From Agathobacter ruminis (GTDB lineage: Bacteria; Bacillota; Clostridia; Lachnospirales; Lachnospiraceae): a DNA stretch of 64,000 nt. Shown one piece after another: positions 44,002 to 52,080 of the stretch. Numbering within the stretch: position 1 is the first letter of the stretch; every line of letters begins with the position of its first letter. Location of the stretch: assembly GCF_002735305.1 (NCBI RefSeq), contig NZ_PDYG01000134.1:62001-126000 (forward strand), read 5' to 3'. The notes beneath the pieces are model-generated. The model did no database searches, was not told the DNA's origin, and worked only from the letters and a program-made list of their open reading frames with translations. A program made the position numbers and the translations under genes.

Positions 44002-44813
44002 ATATCATAGAGATAGACCGCTTGGATACACCTGAAATGGAGGTCTATTCCGGGCTAAATGAAGCACAATTAGCGCATTACTATGAGCCGGATTTGGGAC
44101 TTTTTATCGCAGAGAGTCCCAATGTGATTCTGCGTGCGCTCGAAGGCGGATATGAAGCAGAATCTGTTTTGTGTGAAAAAAGATATCTCGAAGGAGAAAC
44201 CAGACAGTTGGTGGATCGACTCGGAGAGGTTCCGGTATATGTGGCGCCGATCGAGCTGCTAAAGCAAATAACGGGATATGGCATGACACGCGGGCTACTT
44301 TGTGCCATGCGGCGGCGTAAACATCCGGATGTGGCGGAACTGATCAAAGATATGCGACGCATTGTAATCCTCGAGGATGTCGTGAATCCAACCAATGTAG
44401 GCGCGATTTTTCGTTCCGCTGCTGCATTGAATATGGATGCGGTGCTTTTGACCGGACCGTGTGCAGATCCGCTTTATCGCAGGGCAAGTCGCGTGAGTAT
44501 GGGAACCGTATTTCAGATTCCATGGACTTATCTGCAGGCAGACTGGCCTAAGAATGGCATGCAGCAGTTGAGAAAATTGGGATTTAAGACAGTCGCAATG
44601 GCGCTCCGGAATGATTCGGTCAGCATCACGGATGACAAACTAAAAGCAGAAGAAAAGCTTGCGATTATCATGGGCACGGAAGGCGCAGGCCTGCGTTCGG
44701 AAACCATTGTAGCTTGCGATTATACCGTCAAAATCCCAATGTCACATCAGGTGGATTCTCTGAATGTGGCAGCTGCATCAGCGATTGCATTCTGGGAGCT
44801 TGCAGGGAAATGA
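43998..44813 (+). CDS. TrmH-family RNA 2'-O-methyltransferase (SPOUT)
   Basis: A 271-residue SPOUT methyltransferase. An N-terminal substrate-binding part (about 1-105; PNVILRALEGGYEAESVL) is followed by the knotted catalytic domain: EDVVNPTNVGAIFRSAAAL (about 117-135, motif 1), IIMGTEGAGL (about 221-230, motif 2) and VDSLNVAAASAIAFWEL (about 250, motif 3). It methylates tRNA or 23S rRNA; which one cannot be read. The start overlaps the PilZ stop by 4 bp, so they are translationally coupled. Confidence 0.9.
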   Translation: MNIIEIDRLDTPEMEVYSGLNEAQLAHYYEPDLGLFIAESPNVILRALEGGYEAESVLCEKRYLEGETRQLVDRLGEVPVYVAPIELLKQITGYGMTRGLLCAMRRRKHPDVAELIKDMRRIVILEDVVNPTNVGAIFRSAAALNMDAVLLTGPCADPLYRRASRVSMGTVFQIPWTYLQADWPKNGMQQLRKLGFKTVAMALRNDSVSITDDKLKAEEKLAIIMGTEGAGLRSETIVACDYTVKIPMSHQVDSLNVAAASAIAFWELAGK

Positions 44814-44828
44814 CATGAATGATCTGCA

Positions 44829-44857
44829 TTGACTTTACATTTTTTCGAGGTTATAAT
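44829..44857 (+). promoter_or_regulatory. Strong sigma-A promoter of the AT-rich ABC operon
   Basis: TTGACT (44829-44834), an exact 17-bp spacer and TATAAT (44852-44857). The predicted transcript has a leader of about 145 nt that contains the hexamer repeat. Confidence 0.85.
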
Positions 44858-44927
44858 ACAAACATAAATTCGTTTATGGGGACAAATCGAGTGTGAAATA
44901 ATAATTTTTCTGAATGTATATCTATGT

Positions 44928-44975
44928 TATCACTATCACTATCACTATCTCTATCTCTATCTCTATCTCTATTTC
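44928..44975 (+). repeat. Hexanucleotide tandem repeat in the operon leader
   Basis: Eight head-to-tail 6-mers: three TATCAC, four TATCTC and one TATTTC, ending about 20 nt before the AAAGGAGGG ribosome site of the next gene. The sequence is pyrimidine-rich and unlike its surroundings. Confidence 0.95.
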
Positions 44976-45006
44976 TCCCCTAGCTATATTTTTAAAGGAG
45001 GGTTTT

Positions 45007-45423
45007 ATGAAACGATTTATTGCAAAGGCGTCAGCGATGGTGCTTGTATTTTTGATGTCCGCAACAACTGTTCATGCGTTACCAACATCATTTAGAGGAA
45101 CTGTTTACTTGAAGCTAGATCAAAAGTGGATAAGGACTTCAACGCAAGAAAGATCGGGAAAGCGGAGCTTTGGAAGAGCGCGTACATATGCGGTCTATCC
45201 GGCTGATAATTCAAAAGATACATTCGAAAAAATGCAGACACAGCTGTACAATCAAGAAAAAGGGATACCTATTTCGAGTGTTTATGTATTGTCTGAATTG
45301 GAGGGATTTCGAGATATAAAAGTTTGGGAAGGCTATCTGGATGCGAAAAGAGTATATTTTATGGTTAGGGGAAACAAGCCGAAGTACGATGCATATGCAG
45401 ATTTTTATGGAACAGGAAATTAA
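45007..45423 (+). CDS. Small secreted protein of unknown function
   Basis: A 138-residue protein with a Sec signal peptide (KRFIAKASAMVLVFLMSATTVHA, residues 2-24, likely cut after HA-L). The mature part has WIRTSTQERSGKRSFGRARTY (basic) and later VWEGYLDAKRVYFMVRG, with no cysteine and no motif I recognise. ATG 45007 follows AAAGGAGGG; the open frame to 44914 just translates the hexamer repeat. It lies 2 bp before the first membrane gene, so it is part of the ABC operon and may be a cargo, sensor or protective protein. Confidence 0.72.
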   Translation: MKRFIAKASAMVLVFLMSATTVHALPTSFRGTVYLKLDQKWIRTSTQERSGKRSFGRARTYAVYPADNSKDTFEKMQTQLYNQEKGIPISSVYVLSELEGFRDIKVWEGYLDAKRVYFMVRGNKPKYDAYADFYGTGN

Positions 45424-45425
45424 AA

Positions 45426-46241
45426 ATGAAAGAGGCAATTATTAGATTATTTGAGCGTAGAATGACGCGAATTGCGTTTGTTATTTATTGCGCATTTATT
45501 ACCGTTCATTATGTTTCAACGATGATTTATTATTATGGAATGGATGTGTGGAAAGTTCCAATTCCTGCGCTGTTGACATTGTGTACGGATATGTCGACAT
45601 ATGGGTATTATTTTATTCAAATGTTTCCGGTTATTGCTGTGGTGCCAGGAGCTTTTTTGTTTATGGCAGATTGGAAAAGTCGTGAAATTGTATATTTGCA
45701 GGCACGAAGTGGAAGAAAGAAATATGTCTGGAATACGGTTGCAGCGTGCTTTTGGGGAACAATTATATTTTATGCGATTCCGATGCTGGTGCAGCTTTTC
45801 ATGTTTTGTATTATGATTCCGTCCGGTGCTCGTCATAATTTAATGCTGAGCGAGCCATATAATAGAGAATATCTTTCGTTGACGGAGCGTTATCTTTTTC
45901 CGGATTTGTACAATTATAATGTGACCTTATATATGGTGGCTATGATATTACTTTTTTCAATCCTGACAGCGATATTGGCATGTTTTGCGTTGCTTTTGTC
46001 GATGATCATTCGATATTATTACACCATTTTGGTCTTTTTACCGGTCTATTTGCTATTGATGGGAGGCGTTTGGCTGAAAGAAATTGTGAAATTGCCATTT
46101 GAAACAAATTATTATTTTTATTTAAATTTCCTGGAATCAATAGACGAACGAATCTATCCATTGATTGGGTTTGTGTTGATATTGTGTATCCTCAATCTAT
46201 TGATGACGCTCTTTGTCATAAGGCGTGATGAGGTGATTTAG
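45426..46241 (+). CDS. ABC-2 type membrane subunit (first)
   Basis: A 271-residue membrane protein with about six hydrophobic segments. A long loop (about residues 130-155) separates TM segments, and ADWKSREIVYLQARSGRKKYVWNT (about 82-105) is a charged cytoplasmic loop of the ABC-2 permease kind. It is AT-rich in base composition. Start ATG 45426 comes 2 bp after the preceding stop, with GGAAATTAAA before it. Together with the next gene and the ATPase it makes an exporter. Confidence 0.72.
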   Translation: MKEAIIRLFERRMTRIAFVIYCAFITVHYVSTMIYYYGMDVWKVPIPALLTLCTDMSTYGYYFIQMFPVIAVVPGAFLFMADWKSREIVYLQARSGRKKYVWNTVAACFWGTIIFYAIPMLVQLFMFCIMIPSGARHNLMLSEPYNREYLSLTERYLFPDLYNYNVTLYMVAMILLFSILTAILACFALLLSMIIRYYYTILVFLPVYLLLMGGVWLKEIVKLPFETNYYFYLNFLESIDERIYPLIGFVLILCILNLLMTLFVIRRDEVI

Positions 46242-46242
46242 A

Positions 46243-46932
46243 TTGTTTGAGCGGGTAAATTATTTTGCAATGTCTTCCTTTGCAATTTTTGAAGGCAAAT
46301 TTATCGATTTCTTTTTTTGCTATGCACACATATTACTGATTCAGGTGATATTTGGCATTTTCATTTATCGACATTTTTGTTCGTCGAGCGCATATTACTT
46401 TACACGAGTGAACAATCGTAGAGTCTGGTGGTTACATGAATGTATGCGTTTGCTTGTACGTATATTTCTGGTGATGCTGGCTTTTTTGTGCCTGATCTGT
46501 ATCATCCCGCTTTTACGGGGAGATATTGATTTGCCTGGAGTTATTCTGGCTTTCTATTACTGGATTATTTATGGGCTGTGGACATATGCCATGACATGCA
46601 TGATTAACATTCTGGCGATTACATTTGGCAGTTATGTATCATTTGTGATTGTAACAGGATTTCAATTTTTTTGGCTGGTTATGTTTTTGCCGGTCAAAAC
46701 GACCATTTTTCACAATAAAATCTTATTGCATACGAATCCACTGTCGCACTTGATTTTTGATTGGCATAGCAGTATCTGGAATGATTTGAATCTGCTTATA
46801 AATGAAGAGGAATTGGCCTTTGATTTGAATGAGTCGGTAATTTTTATGTTTGTGTTGGCACTGTTGCTTACATTGATAGGAATGGAAGTGGTGCAGCGGG
46901 TAGAATTTGTGAAGTTAAACAGGGAGGAATAG
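46243..46932 (+). CDS. ABC-2 type membrane subunit (second)
   Basis: A 229-residue membrane protein with about six hydrophobic segments rich in Phe. The start is taken as TTG 46243 because AGGTGAT sits about 7 nt upstream; the next ATG (46270) has no ribosome site. It lies 1 bp after the previous stop. Its CSSSAYYFTRVNNRRVWWLHE segment (about 47-67) is a charged loop that could meet the ATPase coupling groove. Confidence 0.7.
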   Translation: MFERVNYFAMSSFAIFEGKFIDFFFCYAHILLIQVIFGIFIYRHFCSSSAYYFTRVNNRRVWWLHECMRLLVRIFLVMLAFLCLICIIPLLRGDIDLPGVILAFYYWIIYGLWTYAMTCMINILAITFGSYVSFVIVTGFQFFWLVMFLPVKTTIFHNKILLHTNPLSHLIFDWHSSIWNDLNLLINEEELAFDLNESVIFMFVLALLLTLIGMEVVQRVEFVKLNREE

Positions 46933-46936
46933 ATAT

Positions 46937-47566
46937 ATGATATTGCGTGCTGATAATCTTGTGAAAAAGATAAAAGGCAAAACAATTTTAGATCATATCA
47001 GTATAGAGTTCGAGTCCGGAAAAGTCTATGGCATTGTTGGACGAAACGGCTCAGGAAAAACCATGCTTTTTCGCGCCTTATCGGGATTGATGAAATGCGA
47101 TGAAGGAGCAGTATATCTGGATGACCAACAATTGGGAAAGGATTTTCCGGTATTACCGGATCTTGGTATCGTCATTGAAAATGCCGGATTGTATCCGGAA
47201 TATTCAGGAAAGAAAAATCTGAAATTGTTGTCTGCGTTGAAGGGTAAAATATCTGATGAAGAGATTGAAGAAGCAATTCGCAGAGTTGGTTTGGACCCAA
47301 ATGACAAACGCCCTGTTCGTAAATATTCTCTTGGAATGAAACAGCGTATTGTGATTGCGCAGGCAATTATGGAGCATCCGATGATTTTTATGCTGGATGA
47401 GCCGACAAATGCCATTGACGAGAATGGAGTAAAAGAGTTGCGCAAACTAATCGAGCAGGAACGACAGAGAGGAGCAATGGTTTTGCTTGCAAGTCATAGC
47501 AAAGAAGACATTGAACTGTTGGCCGATGTAGTGATTCATATGAATGAGGGGAAGATAATCTCATGA
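46937..47566 (+). CDS. ABC transporter ATP-binding protein
   Basis: A short (209-residue) ATPase. Walker A GRNGSGKTM (about 36-44; Thr-Met where Thr-Thr is usual), signature YSLGMKQRI (about 132), Walker B IFMLDEPTNAID (about 150) and switch ASHSKED. It resembles bacteriocin-immunity and lantibiotic-type exporter ATPases of the BcrA/NatA group. AGGGAGGAATAG precedes ATG 46937. It overlaps the next gene by 4 bp. Confidence 0.88.
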   Translation: MILRADNLVKKIKGKTILDHISIEFESGKVYGIVGRNGSGKTMLFRALSGLMKCDEGAVYLDDQQLGKDFPVLPDLGIVIENAGLYPEYSGKKNLKLLSALKGKISDEEIEEAIRRVGLDPNDKRPVRKYSLGMKQRIVIAQAIMEHPMIFMLDEPTNAIDENGVKELRKLIEQERQRGAMVLLASHSKEDIELLADVVIHMNEGKIIS

Positions 47567-48300
47567 AAAAATATTTGTTTTATTCAATACCGTTTTTGGT
47601 AGTGATGCTTGTGACAGGGTTGATTTGCAGATTCTCGATTCATCAAACCAATCTTGATGATTATAACGTGGCATTTATCTGGGAACAGGAAAAAGACGAG
47701 TCCGATGATGCAAAAGAGGAATCAAGTTTTAATTTGGTGGATAATGTGATAGAGGTTTGGCAAGAGGATCTCAATCCGGAGATGACGCCATATGTTTTTA
47801 CAGCGACATGTCTTTCTGAGCCGGTTGTGGATGCCTGCGTAGTTGACCAATTGGTTCGTGTGGAAAAGGTAATTTCAGGAGATGATGTCACCGAGGGAGA
47901 AGAGTTTTATCTTTCCAGCTATAATGTTGGTTTGATGGGAGATGCGGAAACAGAACATGAGCTGAACAGGGCGGTGACTTCGCTCAACATGGGATTTACC
48001 AATTTTATGAAAGTTGGGAAAGAGTATTTGGTATTTGTGCAGTATTTTTCTTATTCCCATGAGTTAAAAAAACAATTTGCCATTACAGGAGAAGCTCTTG
48101 CGACGACTTATTTCGCATTAGAGGATGATAAGTGTGAGCCGGTATCGAAGGCACAGGTGGTGGACGACGAAACAGGCCATTATGTGAAATATTCAGATGT
48201 GAAGGATTATGAATATTTTGTCGGTTCTGAGGAAATTAAAAAGAAACTTTATGATGAGAAACATAAGATTATTGAAAAATATCTGAGGGATGCTTTTTAG
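47563..48300 (+). CDS. Membrane-anchored extracytoplasmic protein of unknown function
   Basis: A 245-residue protein with an N-terminal membrane anchor or uncleaved signal (YLFYSIPFLVVMLVTGLI, 4-21; CRF follows at 22, so a lipobox is conceivable but not canonical). The outer part is strongly acidic (EQEKDESDDAKEESS, about 41-55). I recognise no domain. Overlap of 4 bp (ATGA) with the ATPase gene shows co-translation. It could be an accessory or sensor of the exporter. Its stop overlaps the convergent hypA stop by 4 bp. Confidence 0.7.
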   Translation: MKKYLFYSIPFLVVMLVTGLICRFSIHQTNLDDYNVAFIWEQEKDESDDAKEESSFNLVDNVIEVWQEDLNPEMTPYVFTATCLSEPVVDACVVDQLVRVEKVISGDDVTEGEEFYLSSYNVGLMGDAETEHELNRAVTSLNMGFTNFMKVGKEYLVFVQYFSYSHELKKQFAITGEALATTYFALEDDKCEPVSKAQVVDDETGHYVKYSDVKDYEYFVGSEEIKKKLYDEKHKIIEKYLRDAF

Positions 48301-48308
48301 CATCCCTC
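48285..48308. terminator. Bidirectional terminator between convergent genes
   Basis: GAGGGATGC (48285-48293), loop TTTTTA, GCATCCCTC (48300-48308), followed on the plus side by TATTTCTTTT. It covers the overlapping stop codons (TTAG, 48297-48300) of the two genes. Confidence 0.8.
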
Positions 48309-48644
48309 TATTTCTTTTATATTAAATTCATTTCCCTGTAGCAAATAGGTCTTTTTGCTTCCGCAATGCGGGCAGGTTTTACCAAATTCAACGGTGGGAT
48401 ATTCCTGCTGACAATCTTCACAGAAGGTGACAGCAGGAATGGTCTCCACGATTAATTTGGCTGTTTTCATATGCTCGGATTTTTTGAGCACGGCCCAGTT
48501 CCACACATCATGCAGATAATCTTCGATGACTGTGGATACTTCGCCGAGTTCTAAGGTCACAGAGGAAATCTCTGTGAGATCATTCTCGACACAGATTTCC
48601 TCCACTTGTTTGATTACATGAAATACAACACCTAATTCGTGCAC
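48297..48644 (-). CDS. hypA: HypA-like metallochaperone
   Basis: A 115-residue protein with the HypA features: MHE at the N-terminus (His2 is the nickel ligand), SSVTLELGEVS (about 27-37), and a zinc site CEDC...CPHC (about 75-94). Normally HypA delivers nickel to [NiFe] hydrogenase or urease, with HypB. Neither hydrogenase, urease nor hypB occurs in this window. It follows the FeS flavoprotein gene by 12 bp on the minus strand and is likely in its operon. Confidence 0.88.
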   Translation of the reverse strand: MHELGVVFHVIKQVEEICVENDLTEISSVTLELGEVSTVIEDYLHDVWNWAVLKKSEHMKTAKLIVETIPAVTFCEDCQQEYPTVEFGKTCPHCGSKKTYLLQGNEFNIKEIEGC

Positions 48645-48656
48645 AATGAATTCTCC

Positions 48657-51422
48657 TTATTTGGTCTTGCGGACGAACGGACGCGCAAGCTTTTGCTTTA
48701 AGCCGTTGCCAAGTACATATTTTAATTTGTCTTCGCTCTTACGCATCACACTTGCACGAGGCAGGTCACGCTCCAGATGAATTGCATCAAATTCGCACTT
48801 GGTGGTGCAGATTCCGCATCCAACACACTGGTTCTCATCTACAATGGTTGCACCACATCCGAGACAACGCTTGGTCTCAATCTGAATCTGCTCTTCTGTC
48901 AGCGTACATGCTGCTGAACGGAAGCTGTCTTTTCCCACACCCGGCTTGGTTGCAGGTCTTTGACGCTTGGAATTATCATAATTTTCAACCAGAATATCTT
49001 CCTTATCCAACTCGACATAGTAATGTGGATCACGACCGATGGTCAATGAAGAATGTGGCTGTACGAAGCGATGGATGGAAATGGCTCCTTCCTTGCCGGC
49101 TGCAATTGCATCGATTGCGAATTTCGGTCCGGAATAAACATCACCACCGACAAAGATATCAGGCACACGGGTCTGATAGGTTACTTTGTCCGCAACCGGA
49201 TAATTGCCATGCCAGAATTCTACATCTTCTCCGTCGAGAAGACCGCCCCATTCGATTGCCTGTCCGACTGAAAGCAGGATATTTGAGCAAGGAATGGTCA
49301 TAGTATCATTCTCGTCATACTGTGGATTGAATCGTCCGTCAGCATCCTTGACACTGGTACACTTCTTGAATACAATTCCGGTTACATTGCCGTTTTCGGT
49401 GAGGATTTCCTTTGGTCCCCAGCCGCCCTGGATGAGAATGTCTTCGCTTTCGGCAATTTCGATTTCATCCGGAGATGCCGGCATGATATCACGGGTCTCA
49501 AGAGATACCTGATGTACTTTTGGAGATCCGCAACGGATTGCAGAGCGTGATACATCGATTGCAACGTTTCCGCCACCGATGACCACGGTATCACCGTTTA
49601 ATTTATAATCTTCGTTTTCTGTTGTGATATGAAGGAATTCAACACCGGTCATAACACCGTTTGCGTCTTCTCCCGGGACTCCAACCTTGCGGCCGCCCTG
49701 GCATCCGATTCCGATATAGAATGCTTTGTAGCCCTGTTCACGGAGCTGTGCGATGGTGATATCTTTTCCGACTTCGACACCGCACTTGAATTCAACACCC
49801 ATTTCTTTTAATACATCGATTTCTGCCTGTACGATATCCTTTTCCAAAACAAAGGAAGGGATACCATAGACAACCATACCACCCGGCTGTGCATTCTTCT
49901 CGAATACGGTAGGCTTGTAACCTTTTTCAGCCAGATAGAATGCGCAGGAAAGTCCGGCAGGACCGGCACCGATGACTGCGATTTTCTCTGTGAATTCACC
50001 CTTTAAGGATGGCACTACCTTCTTTGGAATGTAGCGTGTATCTGCATTCAAATCCTGCATTGCGATGAATTTCTTGATTTCATCGATGGATACCGCTTCG
50101 TCGATGGTTCCGCGTGTACATGCATCTTCGCAGCGGCGGTTACATACATAACCGCAAATTGCAGGAAGCGGATTGTTCTTCTTGATCAAAGCAAGTGCAT
50201 CCTGATATCTGCCCTGTGATGCCATCTTGATATAACCCTGTACTGCAATATGTGCAGGACAAGCGGTTTTACATGGAGCAGTTCCGGTTTCGTGCGTGTT
50301 GATACGGTTCTTGTCACGATAATCCTCGGTCCACATTTCCGGACCCCACTTTTTTTCGGCAGGAAGCGGCATTTTTGGATATTTCACCTGGCTGCCGTCC
50401 TTCTTGCATAATTTCTGTCCCAATGTGACAGCACCGGCCGGGCAATATTCTACACAGCGTCCGCAGGCAACACAGTTTTCGGTGTTGACATGTGCCACAT
50501 AAGCAGAACGAGACATGTTTGGTGTGTTGAAAAGCTGAGAAGTACGAAGTGCATAGCATACATTGACATTACAGTTACAAATCGCAAAAATCTTGTTTTC
50601 GCCATCGATGTTGGTAATCTGATGAACGAAACCATTGTCCTCAGCCTGCTTCATGATAGCAAGTGCTTCTTCTCTTGTGATATAGCGACCGCCTTTATTG
50701 GTCTCAACAACGTAATCAGCCATATCGCCGACTGCAATACACCAGCCTTCCGGGTCATCTGCACAACCTTCATCGAAGGTCTTGCGTGACTGACGGCAGG
50801 AACATGGGCTTGCGGCATATTTGCCATCATATTTGTCAAGCCAGTGTGAGATGTGCTCAACAGAAACAGATTCGTTTTCCATCTCAATTGCTTTCTCCAC
50901 CGGGATTACATGCATCCCGATTCCGGCACCGCCAAGCGGAACCATCGGAGTGATTTTCTCGAGTGGAAGTCGACTCATGCGCTCGAAGAAACGACCTTCT
51001 TCAGGATGAGCAGCCAGTACATCTGCATTCATGTTTGCAAATTCTGCAGCACCCGGTACATACATTGGGAGGATCCACTGCTTTTCATGCTTTTCGTTTT
51101 CCCAGTTGTACTCGATGATACCCACTTCAGACATTTTGTCTAACTGCTCGAGCAGGTATGCCTCGTCGAGCCCTGTCAGTTTCTTCATGTCCTCAAGCGT
51201 GCGAGGTTTACGCTTTTTCATCTTGATGGCAATTTCTGCCTGCTCGTCCGTAATCAATGGAGCGATACCCCAATATTCCGGAGATTCTTTTGTGATTTTT
51301 TCTTTTCCAAGCAAGATTTCAGCTCGGTCTGTTACGACCTTACCGAGACGAATGATCGCGTCTCTTGCCGGTTCGTCATTCTTGACGGTGTCTGGTACAT
51401 ATCCACCTAATGGATCAGCCAT
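48657..51422 (-). CDS. Large FeS flavoprotein: 4Fe-4S region fused to a glutamate-synthase-small-subunit-like NAD(P) oxidoreductase
   Basis: A 921-residue electron-transfer protein. Residues 1-180 are helical with a possible winged helix (PRTLEDMKKLTGLDEAYLLEQLDKM). Then come CSCRQSR...C...CIAVGD (about 207-230), CNCNVNVC (about 279-286) and a ferredoxin-type CVACGRCVEYCPAG (about 312-325). Next follows the GltD-like half: CKTACPAH, CGYVCNRRCEDAC, FAD-binding VIGAGPAGLSCAFYLAEKGY (about 476-495) and the NAD(P) site VVIGGGNVAIDVSR (about 616). A C-terminal pair CLGCGAT...CVGCGICTTKCEFDA (about 860-885) completes it. The partner substrate is unknown. ATG 51422 is preferred over TTG 51428. It is followed by hypA. 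Confidence 0.88.
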   Translation of the reverse strand: MADPLGGYVPDTVKNDEPARDAIIRLGKVVTDRAEILLGKEKITKESPEYWGIAPLITDEQAEIAIKMKKRKPRTLEDMKKLTGLDEAYLLEQLDKMSEVGIIEYNWENEKHEKQWILPMYVPGAAEFANMNADVLAAHPEEGRFFERMSRLPLEKITPMVPLGGAGIGMHVIPVEKAIEMENESVSVEHISHWLDKYDGKYAASPCSCRQSRKTFDEGCADDPEGWCIAVGDMADYVVETNKGGRYITREEALAIMKQAEDNGFVHQITNIDGENKIFAICNCNVNVCYALRTSQLFNTPNMSRSAYVAHVNTENCVACGRCVEYCPAGAVTLGQKLCKKDGSQVKYPKMPLPAEKKWGPEMWTEDYRDKNRINTHETGTAPCKTACPAHIAVQGYIKMASQGRYQDALALIKKNNPLPAICGYVCNRRCEDACTRGTIDEAVSIDEIKKFIAMQDLNADTRYIPKKVVPSLKGEFTEKIAVIGAGPAGLSCAFYLAEKGYKPTVFEKNAQPGGMVVYGIPSFVLEKDIVQAEIDVLKEMGVEFKCGVEVGKDITIAQLREQGYKAFYIGIGCQGGRKVGVPGEDANGVMTGVEFLHITTENEDYKLNGDTVVIGGGNVAIDVSRSAIRCGSPKVHQVSLETRDIMPASPDEIEIAESEDILIQGGWGPKEILTENGNVTGIVFKKCTSVKDADGRFNPQYDENDTMTIPCSNILLSVGQAIEWGGLLDGEDVEFWHGNYPVADKVTYQTRVPDIFVGGDVYSGPKFAIDAIAAGKEGAISIHRFVQPHSSLTIGRDPHYYVELDKEDILVENYDNSKRQRPATKPGVGKDSFRSAACTLTEEQIQIETKRCLGCGATIVDENQCVGCGICTTKCEFDAIHLERDLPRASVMRKSEDKLKYVLGNGLKQKLARPFVRKTK

Positions 51423-51616
51423 ATTCAATCCCTCTCTTTCCCTTTTCTAGGACAAATGCTCTATATAAATTATGGTTATAAAATCCCTTATAAAAATTTT
51501 AACATGGTTTAACTAGGGGTGTCAAAAGCTTCTTCCCAGTTTCCGTGTTCTTTTCTTGGTGCAACCAAAACCCCTATAAACACTGACTTTAGCCCTGTTT
51601 TTAAATGTAGATTTTC

Positions 51617-51655
51617 GTTAGTGGAAACTAATTCCACGAAATAGTTTCCACTAAC
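51617..51655. repeat. Perfect 14-bp stem-loop flanking the long inverted repeat
   Basis: GTTAGTGGAAACTA (51617-51630) and TAGTTTCCACTAAC (51642-51655) with an 11-nt loop. No T run follows, so it is unlikely to be a simple terminator. The TAGTTTCC end (51642-51649) also closes the right end of the large inverted repeat as GGAAACTA (52080-52087). Confidence 0.85.
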
Positions 51656-51667
51656 AAACATGATTTT

Positions 51668-52080
51668 CGATTTACAGCTCCCCAAATCGCTTGCTCCATG
51701 CCCGCCGCCCGTGCCTGCCCATCTCTGCCCCTCCCTTCACTCACGGCATTCAAAGGCAAGATTCTCAACAAAGCCGCGCACAGCTTCTTTGATTGAGGTT
51801 GTTCTTTCAACTATTTGCACTTCTCCGCACTGTCTTTTCCACGCAAACACCCGAAAGTCCTGATTCCTTTCCTGGTTCATATCAATTTGAAACACTTCAA
51901 GGTGTTTGCGATGAAAAGACAGTTTGTCGAAGTGCAAAATCGGTGAAAGTACAACCTCTTGAAGCAGTGCGTACGGTTTTGGAGAATCTAAGCCTTATCG
52001 CCGAACGAGTGAAGGGAGGGGCAGAGACGGGCAGGCACGGGCGGTGGGCATACGACAGGCGGGATAGGAGCTGTGAATCG
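51668..52080. repeat. 413-nt imperfect inverted repeat (large hairpin element)
   Basis: Left arm 51668-51851 and right arm 51901-52080 pair as an imperfect palindrome around a 49-nt loop. Outer ends are CGATTTACAGCTCC and GGAGCTGTGAATCG (one mismatch), the middle has CCGCCCGTGCCTGCCC / GGGCAGGCACGGGCGG and CCCCTCCCTTCACTC / GAGTGAAGGGAGGGG, and the inner ends are GCAAACACC / GGTGTTTGC. The centre is near 51875. Base composition is much more C- or G-skewed than the neighbours. It is not a known family to me. It could be a non-autonomous element or structured RNA. Confidence 0.85.

Noticed and set aside
44928-44975. Frame-shifting phase variation by the repeat
   Set aside because: Six-base units keep the frame, and the repeat is outside the coding sequence. 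Only leader-length effects remain possible.
44914-45006. Extension of the secreted protein upstream to read the hexamer repeat as ITITIS-type peptide
   Set aside because: The ATG at 45007 has an AAAGGAGGG site and a normal signal peptide directly after it; the extension would place low-complexity residues before the signal sequence.
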